Shown here: positions 22,375 to 34,762 of the stretch, one piece after another
How the letters are laid out: every line of letters begins with the position of its first letter
How positions within the stretch are numbered: position 1 is the stretch's first letter
Assembly: GCF_002994745.2 (NCBI RefSeq)
Contig: NC_037090.1
Coordinates: 19,208,001-19,272,000, forward strand
Direction of reading: 5' to 3'
DNA length: 64,000 bases
Source of the DNA: Rosa chinensis
Lineage: Eukaryota > Streptophyta > Magnoliopsida > Rosales > Rosaceae
Made by a program: the position numbers and the translations under genes
The notes under the pieces: model-generated
What the model was told of the DNA's origin: nothing
The model's input: the letters and a program-made list of their open reading frames with translations, nothing else
Database searches by the model: none

Positions 22375-25300
22375 TTCGAATGCTGCTCCTGGTGACTTCC
22401 AAGGTAAAACTTCCTATCTCGCTAATGCACTTAAGGATTGGAACTTTAATGTGTTCGGTCACATTTTCAAGAAGAAAAGAAGGCTCCTGGCTAGGATTGC
22501 AGGTATTCAGAAGTGTAGAGATAAGAGCAATAATCCTTTCCTTATTCAATTGAAGATGATCTCCGTAAAGCGTATGAAGTAAGCAGGGATCAAGAAAGCC
22601 TTTTCTGGAGACAAAAATCTAGAGATAAGTGGCTTCAGGATGGTGACAGAAACACAATATTTTTCCATTTAACTACTGCTATCAGGAGGAGGAAAAATAA
22701 GGTTGAAGGGCTGTTTGATGATAATGATGAATGGCATTGTGATATGGCTCATATGAAAGGTATTGCGGTTCAATTTTTTACATCTCTTTTCTCTGATAAT
22801 AATGGTGATGACTTAAGATTTTTTATTCCTCACCTATTTCCTATCATTGAGACTTAAGTCCTTTCTTCTACCACTGCTGAAATCACCATGAATGAGGTTA
22901 AAAACGCTATGTTCTCAATTCGAGGATTAAAAGCTCCAGGGTATGATGGTTTCCGTGCTATCTATTATCAGAAATTTTGGAATCTTAATGCTCCTGATGT
23001 CTTTAGTGTGGTGAAAAATGCTTTTGACACTTGTACTATACCTGATGGTTTGAATCACACTTTGATCGCTCTTGTTCCCAAAGTCTCATTGGCCCCCAAC
23101 ATATGCATTAGTTCAGGCCTATCAGTCTCTGCACAACTATATACAAAGTCATTTAAAAAATTTTGGTGGCCAGGATTCGACCTCTAATGCAATTACTCAT
23201 CAGCCCTAATCAGGTCAGTTATATATCCTTGGACGTCAAATCTCTGATAACGTTTTAATTACTCAAGAAATCCTTTATAAGTTTAGGAGATCCACTGGGA
23301 AAAAGGGATTTTTTGCTTGGAAAATTGATCTTTCCAAAGCTTATGATAAGCTTAGATGGAATTTTATTGAGAGTGTCTTGTGCGAAACACAACTCCCTCA
23401 CAATATTGTGAAGCTTATTATGCACTGTATCACATCTACCAACTTTCAAATCTGTCTTAATGGTGAATTAACCTCAACTTTTAAAGCTCAAAGAGGAATT
23501 AGGCTGGGAGACCCCTTATCTCCTTACATCTTTGTGTTGTGTATGGAGAAATTGTCTCATCTAATTTTCTCGGCTATCAATGTGGGACAATGGAAGCCGG
23601 TTAAAGCTTCTCGTGTAGGGCCAAAAATTTCTCATTTATTCTTTACCGATGACCTTATCCTTTTTGCTGAAGCCTCCATCGAGCAAGCTACGGTTTTAAA
23701 GAAATGCCTTAATATTTTTTGCTCTTTTTCTGGACAAGCAGTTAACTTTGAGAAGTCTTTGGTTTATTGCTCTCCAAACACTAGAAATTCTTTAGCTTCT
23801 GCCATTGGAAACATCTGTGGCTCGCCTCTCACAAATGATCTTGGCAAGTACTTGGGTGTACCTCTTATACATTCTCGGGTTACAAGGCATACTTATTCTA
23901 ATATTCTTGACAAAGTGAAAAATAGATTATCCAGCTGGAAATCGAATGTCTTAAGTATGGCGGGTCATCTTACTTTGATTCAATCTGTGCTCTCATCGAT
24001 TCCTATTTATGCTATGCAAACCACTAAACTTCCTGCTGGATTATGTGAGGACATTGATAAGCTTAGTAGAAATTTTTTGTGGGGTGATACTAAAGAGAAA
24101 AGGAAAATTCATCTTCTCAACTGGGATCAAGTTTGTAAACCTAAAGCTCTTGGCGGGCTAGGTATAAAGAAAATAGCTGAAATGAATCAACATATGCTGG
24201 ATAAAATTTCTTGGAGAAATTTTAACAATGATGCAGGTCTTTGGCACTCTATGTTTATCCGAAAGTACTTCACCAAGGATTCTTTATTCTCACATACTTA
24301 CTCTCCTCCCACTGATTGTTCTAGTACCTGGAGAAGTATTGCGCATGGTGCCCAATTATTTAAGCAAGGCCTCATTTGGAGAGTTGGCGATGGGAGAACA
24401 ATCAACTTCTGGACTGATTATTGGCTTCTCCATTCTTCCCTCCAATCTTATAGGTTACCTGATTGTCAAATTAACATTGATGCCGAAGTTTGTGACTTTT
24501 GGGACAATAATGGTTGGAACATGAATCTCTTATCTTCTTGCTTAACTTTGACATTATTCACAAGATTATCTTTGTTCCCCCTAGTTTTGATGGATGCGGT
24601 GAGGATGTTCAAATCTGGGGAAAAACTTCTAATGGAGTTTTTAGTGTGAAGTCTGTGTACAATTCTTTATTTGATTTCAATGATATTCTACAGACTCAAT
24701 GTGTTTTACTTGGAAACTTAATGTGCCTCCTAAGCTTAAGACTTTTACTTGGACTCTAACTCAAGGAAAACTCCTCACTGATGCTCAGCGTGTCAGGAGA
24801 AATCTAACCTCTGATAGTTGCTGCCCTGTGTGCAGAGTAAACGGAAACTATGTTACACCTCTTCAGGGATTGCGCTAAGTCTATGCCTAGTTGGACTGCT
24901 ATTTCCCCTCCTAACTCTGTAAGACACCTCTCTCATCTCACTTGGCATCAATGGCTTGCTGCTAACCTTCATTGCAAAAATTCTGGTCCTAATGGTTTAA
25001 AATGGTGTGATCTTTTCACTTTCGTTTGCTGGTATATTTAGAAATGGAGGAATAAGGTTGTTTTTGAGCCTTCTTTTCATTACCCTGCAATCACAAGCCA
25101 AATCGCTTCCAATACTGCTATGGAATGGTATCAATCAACGAGAACTGCCAATGTCACTAGTGATTATTATTTAAACATCTTGTCTTGGAAAAAGCCTCTC
25201 CTTGCAACTGCAAAGCTGAATGTTTATGGTGCTTGATGTTGTGCTAATGGTCGCATTGCTACTGGTGGAGTCTTAAGAGATTATAATGGGGCTTGGATCT

Positions 25301-25704
25301 GCGGTTTTCAAGCCAACCTTGGTATTGGTCAAGTGCTAGATGCTGAGGCTTGGGGTCTTGTTCTTGGCCTCAAAATGGCATCTAATTGCAGCATCTCTAA
25401 ACTTGGGATTGAATCAGACTCTGCAATCTTAGTCAATTTAATTCTTCATGGGGATATTAAATCCCACCCTCTTGGTGCTATCATTAAGAGTTGCAGACAC
25501 ATGCTTTCTCTATTTGATTCTGTGAGCCTTATGCATATTTTCAGAGAATGCAACGGCACTGCGGATGCTCTTTCTAAATCGGGCCTTGATCATGACCATG
25601 GTGTTGTCGTATTTGACTCCCCTCCTCCCCATGTTGCTTCTGCATTTCTTGATGATCTCTGTGAAGTCTCCAGATCCAGGTCTTGTGTTAGACCTGTAAC
25701 TTAG
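22375..25704 (+). pseudogene. LINE reverse transcriptase, zf-RVT and RNase H (rest of ORF2)
   Basis: The linker runs from 22375 to 22860 with a stop at 22856-22858. The RT fingers (LKAPGYDGFRAIYYQKFW) are at 22888-23085. A rearranged patch at 23090-23220 precedes the main RT frame 23230-24530 (KIDLSKAYDKLRWNF, GDPLSPYIFVLCME, LFFTDDLILFAEA). The catalytic box reads FTDD where FADD is usual. A zf-RVT-like region lies at 24700-24880, and RNase H at 25210-25704 (GGVLRDYNGAWICGF, DAEAWGLVLGLKMA, ECNGTADALSKSG). Frames shift several times, so no functional protein is possible. Confidence 0.88.
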
Positions 25705-25773
25705 CTTTCCTTTTTGTCTTGCTGTGTTTGGGTCTTTTTAAGACCTCCTTGTAACAAAAAAAAAAACTGAACC

Positions 25774-26768
25774 GAATCACAAGAATATAACTAAAAATAG
25801 TTATATTATTATTAGTTTTAGTTTCTATTGTAGGCTTTCGAACTAAGTTATCGTCCATTTTGTTAGCGGCAGTGGTTGTTTGCTGTGGTTTCTAAAGTCT
25901 GGGCGATAGAGGTGTGGTGGATTGTCGGCGCAGGTGACTTCTCATATGGATCCATTGAAGAACGATATTGCATGTTGGGGGGGGGGGGGGGCAGGAGGGA
26001 CAGTGGTGGTGTTTTTTCTGTTGGCGTCGATGGGTGGGTCTCCTTCCCAGCTGTTCAACGTTGCTGGCTGACAGGTCTGAAGGTGGTAGGCTGCGATAGT
26101 GGTAGTGACAGGGCTAGGAGTTGGCGGTGGAATTGTCGGTGGGGATGGGCTTGGAGCCAGAAGCGCTGAATCTGGTACCAACTGTGCAGAAGGATCCAGA
26201 TTTGGGATCCAAGTGAGGTTTGCGCTTGGATTGTTATATTTGTTGGGTTGTTTGTCATATGCTTCAGTGGCTTGGGGCCCATGTGTGTAACTGGTATTGA
26301 ATTCGGGACCCAAGTTTATGGTATCTATTTGTAAAAGATCGTTTGTCAATACGGCCATGTTTTGACAACCTTGGCTGGCTTTGATCTTTGGGCGAGAGAG
26401 TGCCCTCATTTCAGCGCTGATATGATTTTTGTCAATTTCTGCGTTGGATCTGCATGATTATCAAACCACTGACTACTTAATTCACTACATTGCTGCAATC
26501 CGTAGCGTAAAATCAGCTATGCGTTTCAATGTTGCTGCTATTGCTTTTATATTCCTTGTATTCCAAATGCAATTTTTGCATCTTTTCCTTTCGTACTATT
26601 TATTTTCTTTATTGATGTATTTTTGCATCATATCATTGTATTCTTTCAATTTTAATAAGGAGCTGACCTCATTTTACTCAAGAAAAATAAAACAAAAACT
26701 ATAGTTGAGTAGTAATTTTCTATTGTGAGTGTGTTTTACACTTTTACTCTATTTAATTTTTTCAAGGT
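25774..26768. other. Spacer between retroelements, no recognised gene
   Basis: Contains a run of about 14 G residues at 25978-25991. A minus-strand open frame at 25942-26409 is rich in Pro, Thr and Ser (SPSPPTIPPPTPSP) and matches nothing I recognise. Its openness could come from base composition alone. The remainder is AT-rich. Confidence 0.4.
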
Positions 26769-27798
26769 TTTTTTTTTTTTTTGAGGGAAATGGAATCAAA
26801 TTCTGATATATTATGACGTCATAGCGTCAAGCTAGAGTCAAGAAACCACTCATAGTACAAGTACAAGCACAATACAGACTGCGCAAAGCAGCCAATCTCC
26901 TAACTAAACTGCCCAAATCAGCCAAATTATTATTAGCCAAATCTAGAAAAAGAAAAGGCAACAAGTAAATAAACCCAACACCTGCTATCTGACCCTAAAT
27001 CAAAGCAACTGACATAACAAACATGGATGCCTAAGACCTTCATAGTGTACATCGACACTCATCAAATTAGCACACAGCAATGATCAAGGGAAAAATAGGA
27101 GATGAGCCGAGCCTAGCTCAATTATTCAGAACAAAAAAATTGAAAAGCTACCACTCTACCCAAAACCTAAACAGGCCTAATCTAAGAAAAGAAAAGGAAT
27201 AAGAGAATGGGCTTGCCTAGCCAGACCACTAGGAGCGACCTATGCAGGCGAAGGCCCACTGGCCAAGGCCCATCTCCTACCCCTCTCCTTCCCAGACCCG
27301 CCCGAGTCAGGCTTCAGGAGAGCAGCCTCCATTCACCAGTCCGGCGGCCGGCCGTGGACCTCCACCATGGCCATGGTCAAGTCTGGACCCTAACCTGGAT
27401 CAAACGATCTGTACTCCGATCGCATAGACCGCCGCCTCCTCGCCACTGAGTACGGCTGGACTGATCAAATCACGAACCTGGATCCAACCCTTAACCGCGA
27501 AAAGAGCCTGACACACCTGGAGCGAATAACGCCGTCGACCGCCCCAGCCCTCGCCGTGATCAAAGTTAGACATCTTCTGAAATCGAAACCCCACCAACAC
27601 GATCTGAGAAGCCTCCAGACCAGGAAACCCCTCGTTGCACCCACGATTGCCACAGAGAACCTGCCTTGCGTCACCGCAGTCCACGATCACCGCCTAAAGG
27701 AAAGCGCTGCCGCCAGTCGAAACCTAGGTTTCGAAAACCAAGGTCACTTGCTCCAAGAAGCTCGGAGAGCCCGCTTCATGTAAAAAACCTTTTTTAAG
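26769..27798 (-). mobile_element. Probable poly(A)-tailed retroposon, unclassified
   Basis: A T-run at 26767-26782 at the left and GC-richer DNA up to about 27780 suggest a minus-strand retroposon with its poly(A) tail at the left. Flanks share an imperfect sequence, ttttttcaaggt on the left and ttttttaaggt on the right, a possible target duplication. The right half (27200-27780) is clearly GC-richer than its surroundings. Its open frames (for example 27400-27690 minus) are not recognisable proteins. Confidence 0.45.
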
Positions 27799-28263
27799 GT
27801 ATGTTGATTGAAACTATAGTTGAAGATGAGAATATTTTTGTTGGAAATGAGACTCAACTTAACGCGCGTGGTCAGAATCAACTAAAATTAAATTGAATCA
27901 GTAAGAATTTGAATTTAAAAGATGAAAAACTGATTTTTTTTTTTTTAATTGAACTAGCAAAGAAACAGAACCGATCAAACCTTGTCGTTATGGTGGGAAA
28001 TATGTGTGAAAAACCAAGTATGAACTGAAAGTCCAACACCTATTAATTGAGCATACTAGAAGAGTTAGTTGATTGCAACTTAAATCCGATTTACTTGTAG
28101 TAATTCAGGAAACTCACTCGAGTTAAGGATTCAGTTGACATGCTTAGGATAATGTGTGAACACATTTTGGTTGGTGACTTGGTGATGTTGCTAAATCCAA
28201 AAGATCTCATTTCAGCACATACTTTGCTCACAATGGTTATTCACCTCAATGATTTTTCTTTAT
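27799..28263 (+). other. AT-rich spacer with an exon-like fragment
   Basis: No complete gene. About 28115-28180 reads TRVKDSVDMLRIMCEHILV and is followed by a GTGACT donor-like site. A related block (VKRSVDMIRIMFEKILAT) occurs at about 34935-34995, on the other side of copia element 2. The protein is not recognised. Confidence 0.35.
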
Positions 28264-28441
28264 TGTTGTAGAGAATTGTAATCATGTGTTTATTATTGAT
28301 AATAGGAGCCCTTATATAAGGAGTTACAAAGTACATAAAAGGTAATAGAATCCGATTACATTGAATACCTAGAACCTTCTCCTATTACAACTCTAAACCC
28401 TAGTTTGTAGAGGCACACATTATGTCGACATCCTTCAACAC
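28264..28441 (-). repeat. 3' LTR of copia element 2 (178 bp)
   Basis: TG...CA LTR with the same sequence as 34586-34762 apart from a handful of changes. It holds ccttatataaggagtt near 28312-28326, a TATA-like core. It is the 3' LTR because the element reads on the minus strand. Confidence 0.93.
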
Positions 28442-28644
28442 TCCCCCTTGTGCCGCTCAAACTTGGTGATGACTCTTTGACCGTTGCCTCACTAAAAACC
28501 TTGTCAGGTAACAAAAACCCTGTGGGACAAAAATAACCCTAGTCGAAGGATAAAAAGAGCACAACACGTCCTTCACTCTTCGAGATCGAACATGTAGACA
28601 TCATACCTCCCTCTGATGTCAATATCTCCCCATGATTGCTACAA

Positions 28645-29298
28645 TCATGGGAGTTCGGATAACTTTCTCAATCCGATACTCTTCACATGTTTCTCGAAGG
28701 TGGATTTAGGTAACGACTTAGTAAATAAGTCCGCTACATTATCCTCAGATCGGATTTGGTTCACTTCAATATTTAGAAGTGCCTGTTGTTGCTGATTGTA
28801 AAAGAACTTAGGCGATATATGCTTGGTGTTGTCGCCCTTGATGAAGCCTAACTTCATTTGCTCAATACAAGCTGCATTATCTTCATAAATGCATGTAGGT
28901 TCATCTGTGGTAGACTTCAAACCACAAGTTCCTCGAATGTGTCTAACTATAGACCTTAGCCATATGCATTCTCGCAAAGCTTTATGTAGAGCAATAATCT
29001 CTGCATGATTTGAGGAAGTAGCAACAAGGGTCTGCTTTGTAGACCTCTAAGATATCACAGTGCTTCCCATGGTAAAGACATAACCTGTTTGGGAGCGACC
29101 TTTGTGAGGGTCAGAGGGATATCCTGCATCAGCAAAACCTATCAAGACATCGTTGTCATTTTGATGGAGGGGAGGAGGAGGACGTCGGCCACCATGGATG
29201 GCGGCGCCGGCGTCTACATCACGGAAGGTGGCATTTTGCCTTGTGTGGTCCGATCCCATATTTCCGTCATTTCTTTTCTCTTTGTAGGGATAGAACAA
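28645..29298 (-). pseudogene. Copia element 2 RNase H remnant
   Basis: Two minus-strand frames. 29047-29298 carries LIGFADAGYPSDPHKGRSQT and GYVFTMGSTVIS. 28645-28977 carries ECIWLRSIVRHI, EDNAACIEQMKLGFIKGD, TKHISPKFF and NVADLFTKSLP. These are the classic copia RNase H blocks. A stop and frame change between them (near 29045) break the domain. Confidence 0.88.
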
Positions 29299-29949
29299 GC
29301 CTATATCTATCGTACATTTTAAGTAACGAAAGATTATCTTTATACCAGTCCAATGACGTTACGTTGGCACGGGGCTATATCTAGCCAACAAATTCATAAC
29401 AATTGAGGTGTCCGGTCTTGTATTTTGCTAAGTACAATAATGCGCATATTGTACTCAGGTAAGCACTTTTGCTATTAACACGTTTTCGTCATCATCCTTG
29501 GGATGAAATGGATCCCTCTTAGGGCCAAGATTACGGACGACCATGGGAGTGCATCTTTGACTTTATAAAAATGCCTAAGCATTTATTAACACGGTATGCA
29601 AGTTCTGAATCTAGACAAAACCGTGTTCTCCCAAGGACCTTCCTCTCAAACTCGGATTTCAGGTGTTCAGCGGTTTCCCTTTACTCTCATGGGTTCCAAT
29701 TATGTTTATCAACATAAACCGCGACAATTGCAAATCCGGAACTTGTCATGGAAACGTGTGGGCATAGTTCATCATATCCCTTCCCAATCAAGCAGTCACT
29801 TTAGTGAGCATTTCAACCTCGTTGCAAACACGCTCCGTAGTCTAGAGCCACTTAACTTGGGTAAATGAAGTTCACAAGAACCTTCATTATATTCCATATC
29901 TAGATCCCCATAAAGATACGTAGTGACCACATTCGTAAGCTGCATGTTC

Positions 29950-30530
29950 AGTTATTCAGAAACTACCAAACTGACAAGGTAATGGAGTGTAATGACATCC
30001 ATTACGAGAGAATATGTGTTCTCGTAGTCGATTCCAGGGCGTTTTGTGAAAAGCCTTGCGCCATAAGGCGAGATTACCATCTCTTTTTCTCATCACGCTA
30101 TCTAACAAAGACCTATTAATGTCAACATGTTTTATGTTAGGAGGTGTTGGCATCTCAGGCCCGAAATCCTTCCTCTTCGTTAGTGAATCCAATTCAACAT
30201 GGATCGCATCTTTCCATTTAGGCCAATTTTCTCTACGTTGGAATTCTTCAACGGAGTAAGGTTCGATGTCATTGGTCTCAATAATTCCACGTCTTTATGT
30301 ATACTAGTGTAATTCGTAGAGATCTCTATATTCTCAGAAATTGGTTCTAACATTGAGGCGTCCCCCAACGATGTCTCTTGGACATAACCACAATCCAGAA
30401 TATTCTCATGAGACAGATTTTGAGTATCAATGATCAATGGATCAAGTTGTGCCAAACTCACTCTCTTCTTAGGGCGAGAATCCATCGAACCTATGAGTCT
30501 CTTACGCTTTCTAGCGGAACTCATGGCCTA
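29950..30530 (-). pseudogene. Copia element 2 reverse transcriptase and linker remnant
   Basis: The minus-strand frame 29956-30192 reads DSLTKRKDFGPEMPTPPNIK, which matches the start of copia reverse transcriptases, and then degenerates. The frame 30180-30524 contains the basic RKRKRLIGSMDSRPKKRVSL patch and acidic linker typical between integrase and RT. Catalytic RT motifs are not recoverable by eye between 29300 and 29950. Confidence 0.6.
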
Positions 30531-30877
30531 TGACGCCATTATGCCACCTTTGTGGCATCACCATACCACCATCCATGGTAGTGGTGCCGTACCCATCTCC
30601 TCTAGGTGGCACCACGTCCTCTTATGGGGACATCAATCATAGCAGACATGTTTGCAGCAGGTATATGTGATCTTGTCACTTTTAGGGGATCAAGATGAGA
30701 CATAGGTGGGGACAGACCATGACAATTCCTGTCGTTTCTGTTGAACATTGACGTTCTAATCTCCCCCTAATGACGGGAAGACTGTCTCATCAAAGTGACA
30801 ATTCGCAAATCCAGTGAAAAAGAGATCGCCTGTCAAGGGTTTTACATAGCGGACTTATGGTTGGAGACTTATGTCCA

Positions 30878-30884
<7 letters not shown>

Positions 30885-30912
<28 letters not shown>
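30885..30912. repeat. AT dinucleotide microsatellite
   Basis: About 13 AT units inside copia element 2. It produces the artificial YIYIYIYI translation on the minus strand. Confidence 0.95.
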
Positions 30913-30915
<3 letters not shown>

Positions 30916-31603
30916 TTCGCTGCAATGACTCATGTTGATGCGTTGTGGCGGCGCAATTGGCACGTAAACCGCACACTCAAATATGCATAAGTACGAGATT
31001 TTAGACTCGAACCCAGTCACTAGCTATAACGCAAATAAAAGTTAAGTGGCTGCTATGAGTCGTAGACGAATTAGCATAGCTGCATCCGATATTGCATAAC
31101 CCAAGCGGAAATATTGGTGCGCATTACCAAAGTCTGGGCTACCATCATAGTCTTTTAATGGTGGCTTTTCCGCTAGACCAATTGGGTGTATACATGGGAA
31201 TATGGTACTTGATATCAATACCCAATGAGATGCAATAGTCATCGAAAATTTTCGATGTAAACTCTCTAGCATTTTCAAGTCGAATGGACTAAATGGGATG
31301 ATCCGGGTAGTGAGCCCGTGGCCAAATGATTTGGGCTAGGAGTTCATCATAGGCAGTATTACGAGTGGATGATAGCGCGACACGTGACCAGCGTGTCCGC
31401 ACATTAACCAACACCATAAAACATTTAAGCAGTCCGCAAGTTGGTTGAATCGATCCACAAAATCCCCTTGGATTCTATGTAAGAATGGAATTATTTCTTT
31501 AGTGTCGTTTGCATAGGATGGTCTTGATCCTAAAAAAAAGGCTTTACAGAACGAAAGATTGGCCTTATAATCAACCAATGAAGGTTTTGGTTAAGCCAGA
31601 ATG

Positions 31604-32077
31604 TCACAATTTACTTTGAGAAGTAGAGAGAGGAGCGAAGTCTCCATACATGGCGTCAATGCCATGTATTGGCCGAAGGGGGTAGGCGGTGCCGGCCATG
31701 TGTGGCCAGTCTTGCACAGTCATGGCACCATGAGGCGCATGTGCAGCTTCTTGAACCAATTCTTGGTTCTTACTTCTTTTCGTTCTGAAAAATAGATGTC
31801 TGTGTGAAGTCTCTAATACACGGATCATCATGTCACGACCTGGGTGTCCCAAACGGTCATGCCAAAGCCTATATGTGTCAGAATCCCATAAGTCATCTCT
31901 CATGACATGGTTGGATTCAATGACTCGAATAGTGGTTGCATACAAACAACTAGAGCGACACATAAGTTTCTCTAATACTCTTTTATGTCCGTAGTCATTA
32001 GAGGTGATGCAAAGGAACTCTTGTCCATTCTCACAATGTGTTTCCACATGAAAACTATTGGCTTTTATATCTTTCAA
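31604..32077 (-). pseudogene. Copia element 2 GAG-pre-integrase remnant
   Basis: Frame of 157 codons with YRLWHDRLGHPGRDMMIRVL, the H...H pre-integrase zinc-binding region. The C-terminal part loses the CxxC pair and runs into unrelated sequence (GTAYPLRPIHGIDAMYGDF resembles a decayed PFxHIHGDICGP segment). Integrase-like remnants continue leftwards to about 31040. Confidence 0.75.
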
Positions 32078-33057
32078 ATAAAGTTCAAATTAAGGTATGT
32101 CCAAGACATTAAGTAAAAGAATCGACACTTTATTAATAGCCAATGATTACATCAAAGTTTCTTAACCAAAGTCTAATTCAAAATAAAAATGAAACTTAGA
32201 TAAATTGTAGTCACTCAATCCTTTTGGTAACTCTAATCAAATATGACCAGGAAAGTAGAGAGAGATGTCGGTGGAGCGACGCTCTCTTAAGTATCACTAA
32301 TCTCGATCACTTTCCTAGACATCATACTTCATTGGATGCGCCACTTCAGAAAGAGTTAATACAAAATTGTCATTTATTGATTAAGGCATAATTGCCATTA
32401 CATAATTCTTGAAAAAATAAAAGACTATTCGAAATAAAAATATGTGGCATTTTGTCTTCATCGCCAGATTTAAAGTCTTTTTGAACTCGATGTCTTGATC
32501 ACCATTGATCAAGTACTCCATAAAACATAATGTACAGGATGCTCTCTTGATTGAGGCTTATTGACGCAATATAAATGGTCCCTAGGACCATTGGCGTTGG
32601 AATAGTGTTACCATGGCCAAAAGTAGCGCCATGGTGTCCAACCCCCAACCCTCAACGTCATGACTCCTTTGGTCATGTATTTGCCAACTTTGGCGATGAC
32701 CTTCATGAGCATGTTGATCATATCATCCATGGCGACTTCTTCTAGCCATTGAACGGTGCTCATGGTAGCCATCTTGAGGCCTACCATATTTTCCATTCAC
32801 AAAGTTCGTGGCTGTGCCTTTCAACACATACCATAGCTCCAATTAGCTGATGGAAATTTGTGATCCGTCTTGCATTTATATGAGTCCAAAATAAATCACA
32901 GGACCTCATAGCATAGACAGGGAAGGTATTGAGGGTTTTCTCAATCAAATGTTCTTCTGTGATAGTTGTTCACAGGCATGCATTAATGTCTGATGCGGAG
33001 AGCTTCCGAACAATATTCCATAACTTTGTCAAAGTTAGAGAAGCAGAGATAATTCCA

Positions 33058-33423
33058 TCATGCTTCTAAGTTCGGAAAATTGTGAATGTTGTTAAAACAT
33101 TCACGAAGCGCTACCCAAAGCTTTCTAGCGCTATCCTCATTCATGTACTCAAACTGGAGTGTCATCTCCATGTGGTGCTTCATCAGGGTAAGTGCCCTAG
33201 AATTATCTATCTCAGTTTGTGAGTCTTGAGCGGTTCCTTTAGAACAGGGCTCTTGGATTGTATGTAATAAGTCACGGGCAATAAGGTGGAGCTCAACATC
33301 CTGAGCCCACATTAGGTATCTTTTGCCTGCATAATCTAATGGAACAAAATCGAGTATGTTTGAGTTTGACATCCTGAAAAGGGTTAAACAAGAACGGATT
33401 AGTTTCGGAGTCAATGCTTCCAC
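33058..33423 (-). pseudogene. Copia element 2 gag remnant
   Basis: Frame with SNSNILDFVPLDYAGKRYLM, WAQDVELHLIARDLLHTI and SARKLWVALRECFNN, a plant copia gag (UBN2-like) N-terminal half. The zinc knuckle is not seen. The region 32100-33050 to its left has only scattered pieces. Confidence 0.75.
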
Positions 33424-33529
33424 GAAAACTAATATTAAGATTTCCGAGCCTTAATGCTACCAAGAAATCGATTTCCAAGAAATTTGGATTAGACCGAAAC
33501 AATGATGTTTTAATATGGTCACAATTTGG

Positions 33530-34150
33530 TGCTTACGGACGCTCTTAGTCCGAGCATCATGAACACTCTTAGTTTATTGATTACGAACGCTCTTAGTTCG
33601 CTTATTATGAACACCCTTAGTTCATTGATTACGAATGCTTTTAGTTCGCTTAGCGCGAATCCCCACAATTCCGCTTATTAAATAATCGAACCCATGTTCG
33701 TTTATGGCAAATCCTGCAGCAAATAAAGAAATTTAAAAGACAAGAAAGTAGGAACTTTAATCTTTAAAACTTACTTGGTAATTTGAAGCTTTGCTTCACG
33801 ATTCTTTATACACGCGCATGTTGATGCAGGCGTGTAGCTAAATTAGGATTGCCGGAATCTGGTCGGAAATTGGCAGTTGGTGGGCTGCCCTTCTCCCTTC
33901 CTTTTTTTTTTTTTTTTTTTTTTTTTTTCGCGGCCCAGGCCTGCTTCCCTTTTTTTTTCTTTTCTCTCGGCCCAGGCCTGCTTTCCTTTTCTGGGCACGT
34001 GGGCATGAGCCTTTTTTTTTTCTTTTCTTCTTTTCTTTCTTTTCTTTTTCTGAGCCCACTCCTTCTCCCTCCTTCTTCTACGCGTCTTCTTCTTCTTCCT
34101 TCTGTTTTCTGGGTTTTTTTTTTTTGCTGGCAGAAGGTAGTCACTGGGTA
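33530..34150. repeat. Degenerate tandem repeats and long homopyrimidine tract in copia 2 leader
   Basis: 33530-33670 holds four or five degenerate units around gaacgctcttagttcg alternating with attatgaacacccttagttc. 33898-34125 is dominated by T-runs (one of about 28 T at 33902-33929) and TTC/CTT repeats. Both lie in the untranslated leader between the 5' LTR and gag of copia element 2. The lysine-rich open frames there are by-products of the composition. Confidence 0.75.
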
Positions 34151-34585
34151 ACAGAGGGGCGGCAGGAGGCTTTTGAGTGAAGGGTTATTACGTGGCTGCA
34201 CGGAGGCGGTGAAGGAACTGCCGGTAGGATGCGCAAGGTGACTGGCGTGCTTCTGCACTGGCTATCGGCGTGCTGCGTGCGGGTTGGCTTGTGCAGAGCG
34301 TGGCTTGGTGCTCGTTCAGCTATGGTAGCAAGGCTAGCACGGGCTAGGAGGCGCAGCAGGGCTACGAGGCTGCTGTGCAAGGGTAGCAGCGAAGGCTGGC
34401 TGCTGCGGGGACGGTGCTACTGCGGGGAGCTGGCAGTTGCGCTGCAAGGGCTGCAGGGCTTGCTGTAGGAGGCTGCAGGGAAGCTGCGACAGGGAGTTAG
34501 GGGTTTTTTCGGCTAGGGCTTGCGGCTGCAGTTTTGGTTTTAGGTTTTTTCTTTTTGGCTAGGGTTAAGGCTCGTGCCGATAACG

Positions 34586-34762
34586 TGTTGTAGAGAATTG
34601 TAATCGTGTGTTTATTATTGATAATAGGAGCCCTTATATAGGGAGTTACAAAGTACATAAAAGGTAATAGAATCCGATTACATTGAATACCTAGAACCTT
34701 CTCCTATTACAACTCTAAACCCTAGTTTATAGAGGCGCACATTATGTCGACATACTTCAACA
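34586..34762 (-). repeat. 5' LTR of copia element 2 (177 bp)
   Basis: Right-hand LTR, the 5' LTR of this minus-strand element. It is almost identical to 28264-28441 and is followed by the TTTAT target duplication. Confidence 0.93.

Larger units (their letters stand above)
18898..25761 (+). mobile_element. Near full-length LINE (non-LTR retrotransposon), degenerate
   Basis: A 6.9-kb plus-strand element ending in oligo(A). It is flanked by a 12-bp duplication, aaaaactgaacc, at 18886-18897 and 25762-25773. Order: ORF1 (DUF4283 and zinc knuckle), apurinic-type endonuclease, reverse transcriptase, zf-RVT region, RNase H. Several stops and frameshifts, plus a nested insertion at about 21579-22371, make it inactive. 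It inserted only 42 bases from the end of the neighbouring ORF1-only element. Confidence 0.9.
28264..34762 (-). mobile_element. Decayed Ty1/copia element 2 with short LTRs
   Basis: A 6.5-kb element with 177-178-bp LTRs (28264-28441 and 34586-34762) that begin TGTTGTAGAG and end TTCAACA. A perfect TTTAT target duplication lies at 28259-28263 and 34763-34767. Internal domains read on the minus strand, from right to left: gag, pre-integrase, reverse transcriptase and RNase H remnants, all frame-broken. Next to the right-hand LTR is a tRNA-primer-like stretch (cgataacgtgttgtag; minus strand TTATCGGCACGAG). The two LTRs are almost identical although the interior is heavily mutated. Confidence 0.92.

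Noticed and set aside
25942..26409. 155-residue Pro-rich minus-strand frame
   Set aside because: Kept only as a note in the spacer: composition-driven, includes a G homopolymer run, no family match.
30790..31020. Minus-strand frame with a YIYIYIYI segment resembling a membrane protein
   Set aside because: Translation of the AT microsatellite at 30885-30912 inside a decayed copia element.
33530..33670. Regularly spaced short repeats that could suggest a CRISPR-like array
   Set aside because: Units are degenerate, not separated by unique spacers, and lie in a plant retrotransposon leader.
33806..34258. Lysine- and Arg-rich minus-strand frame with long poly-Lys
   Set aside because: Produced by T-runs and TTC/CTT tracts in the copia leader; no protein signal.
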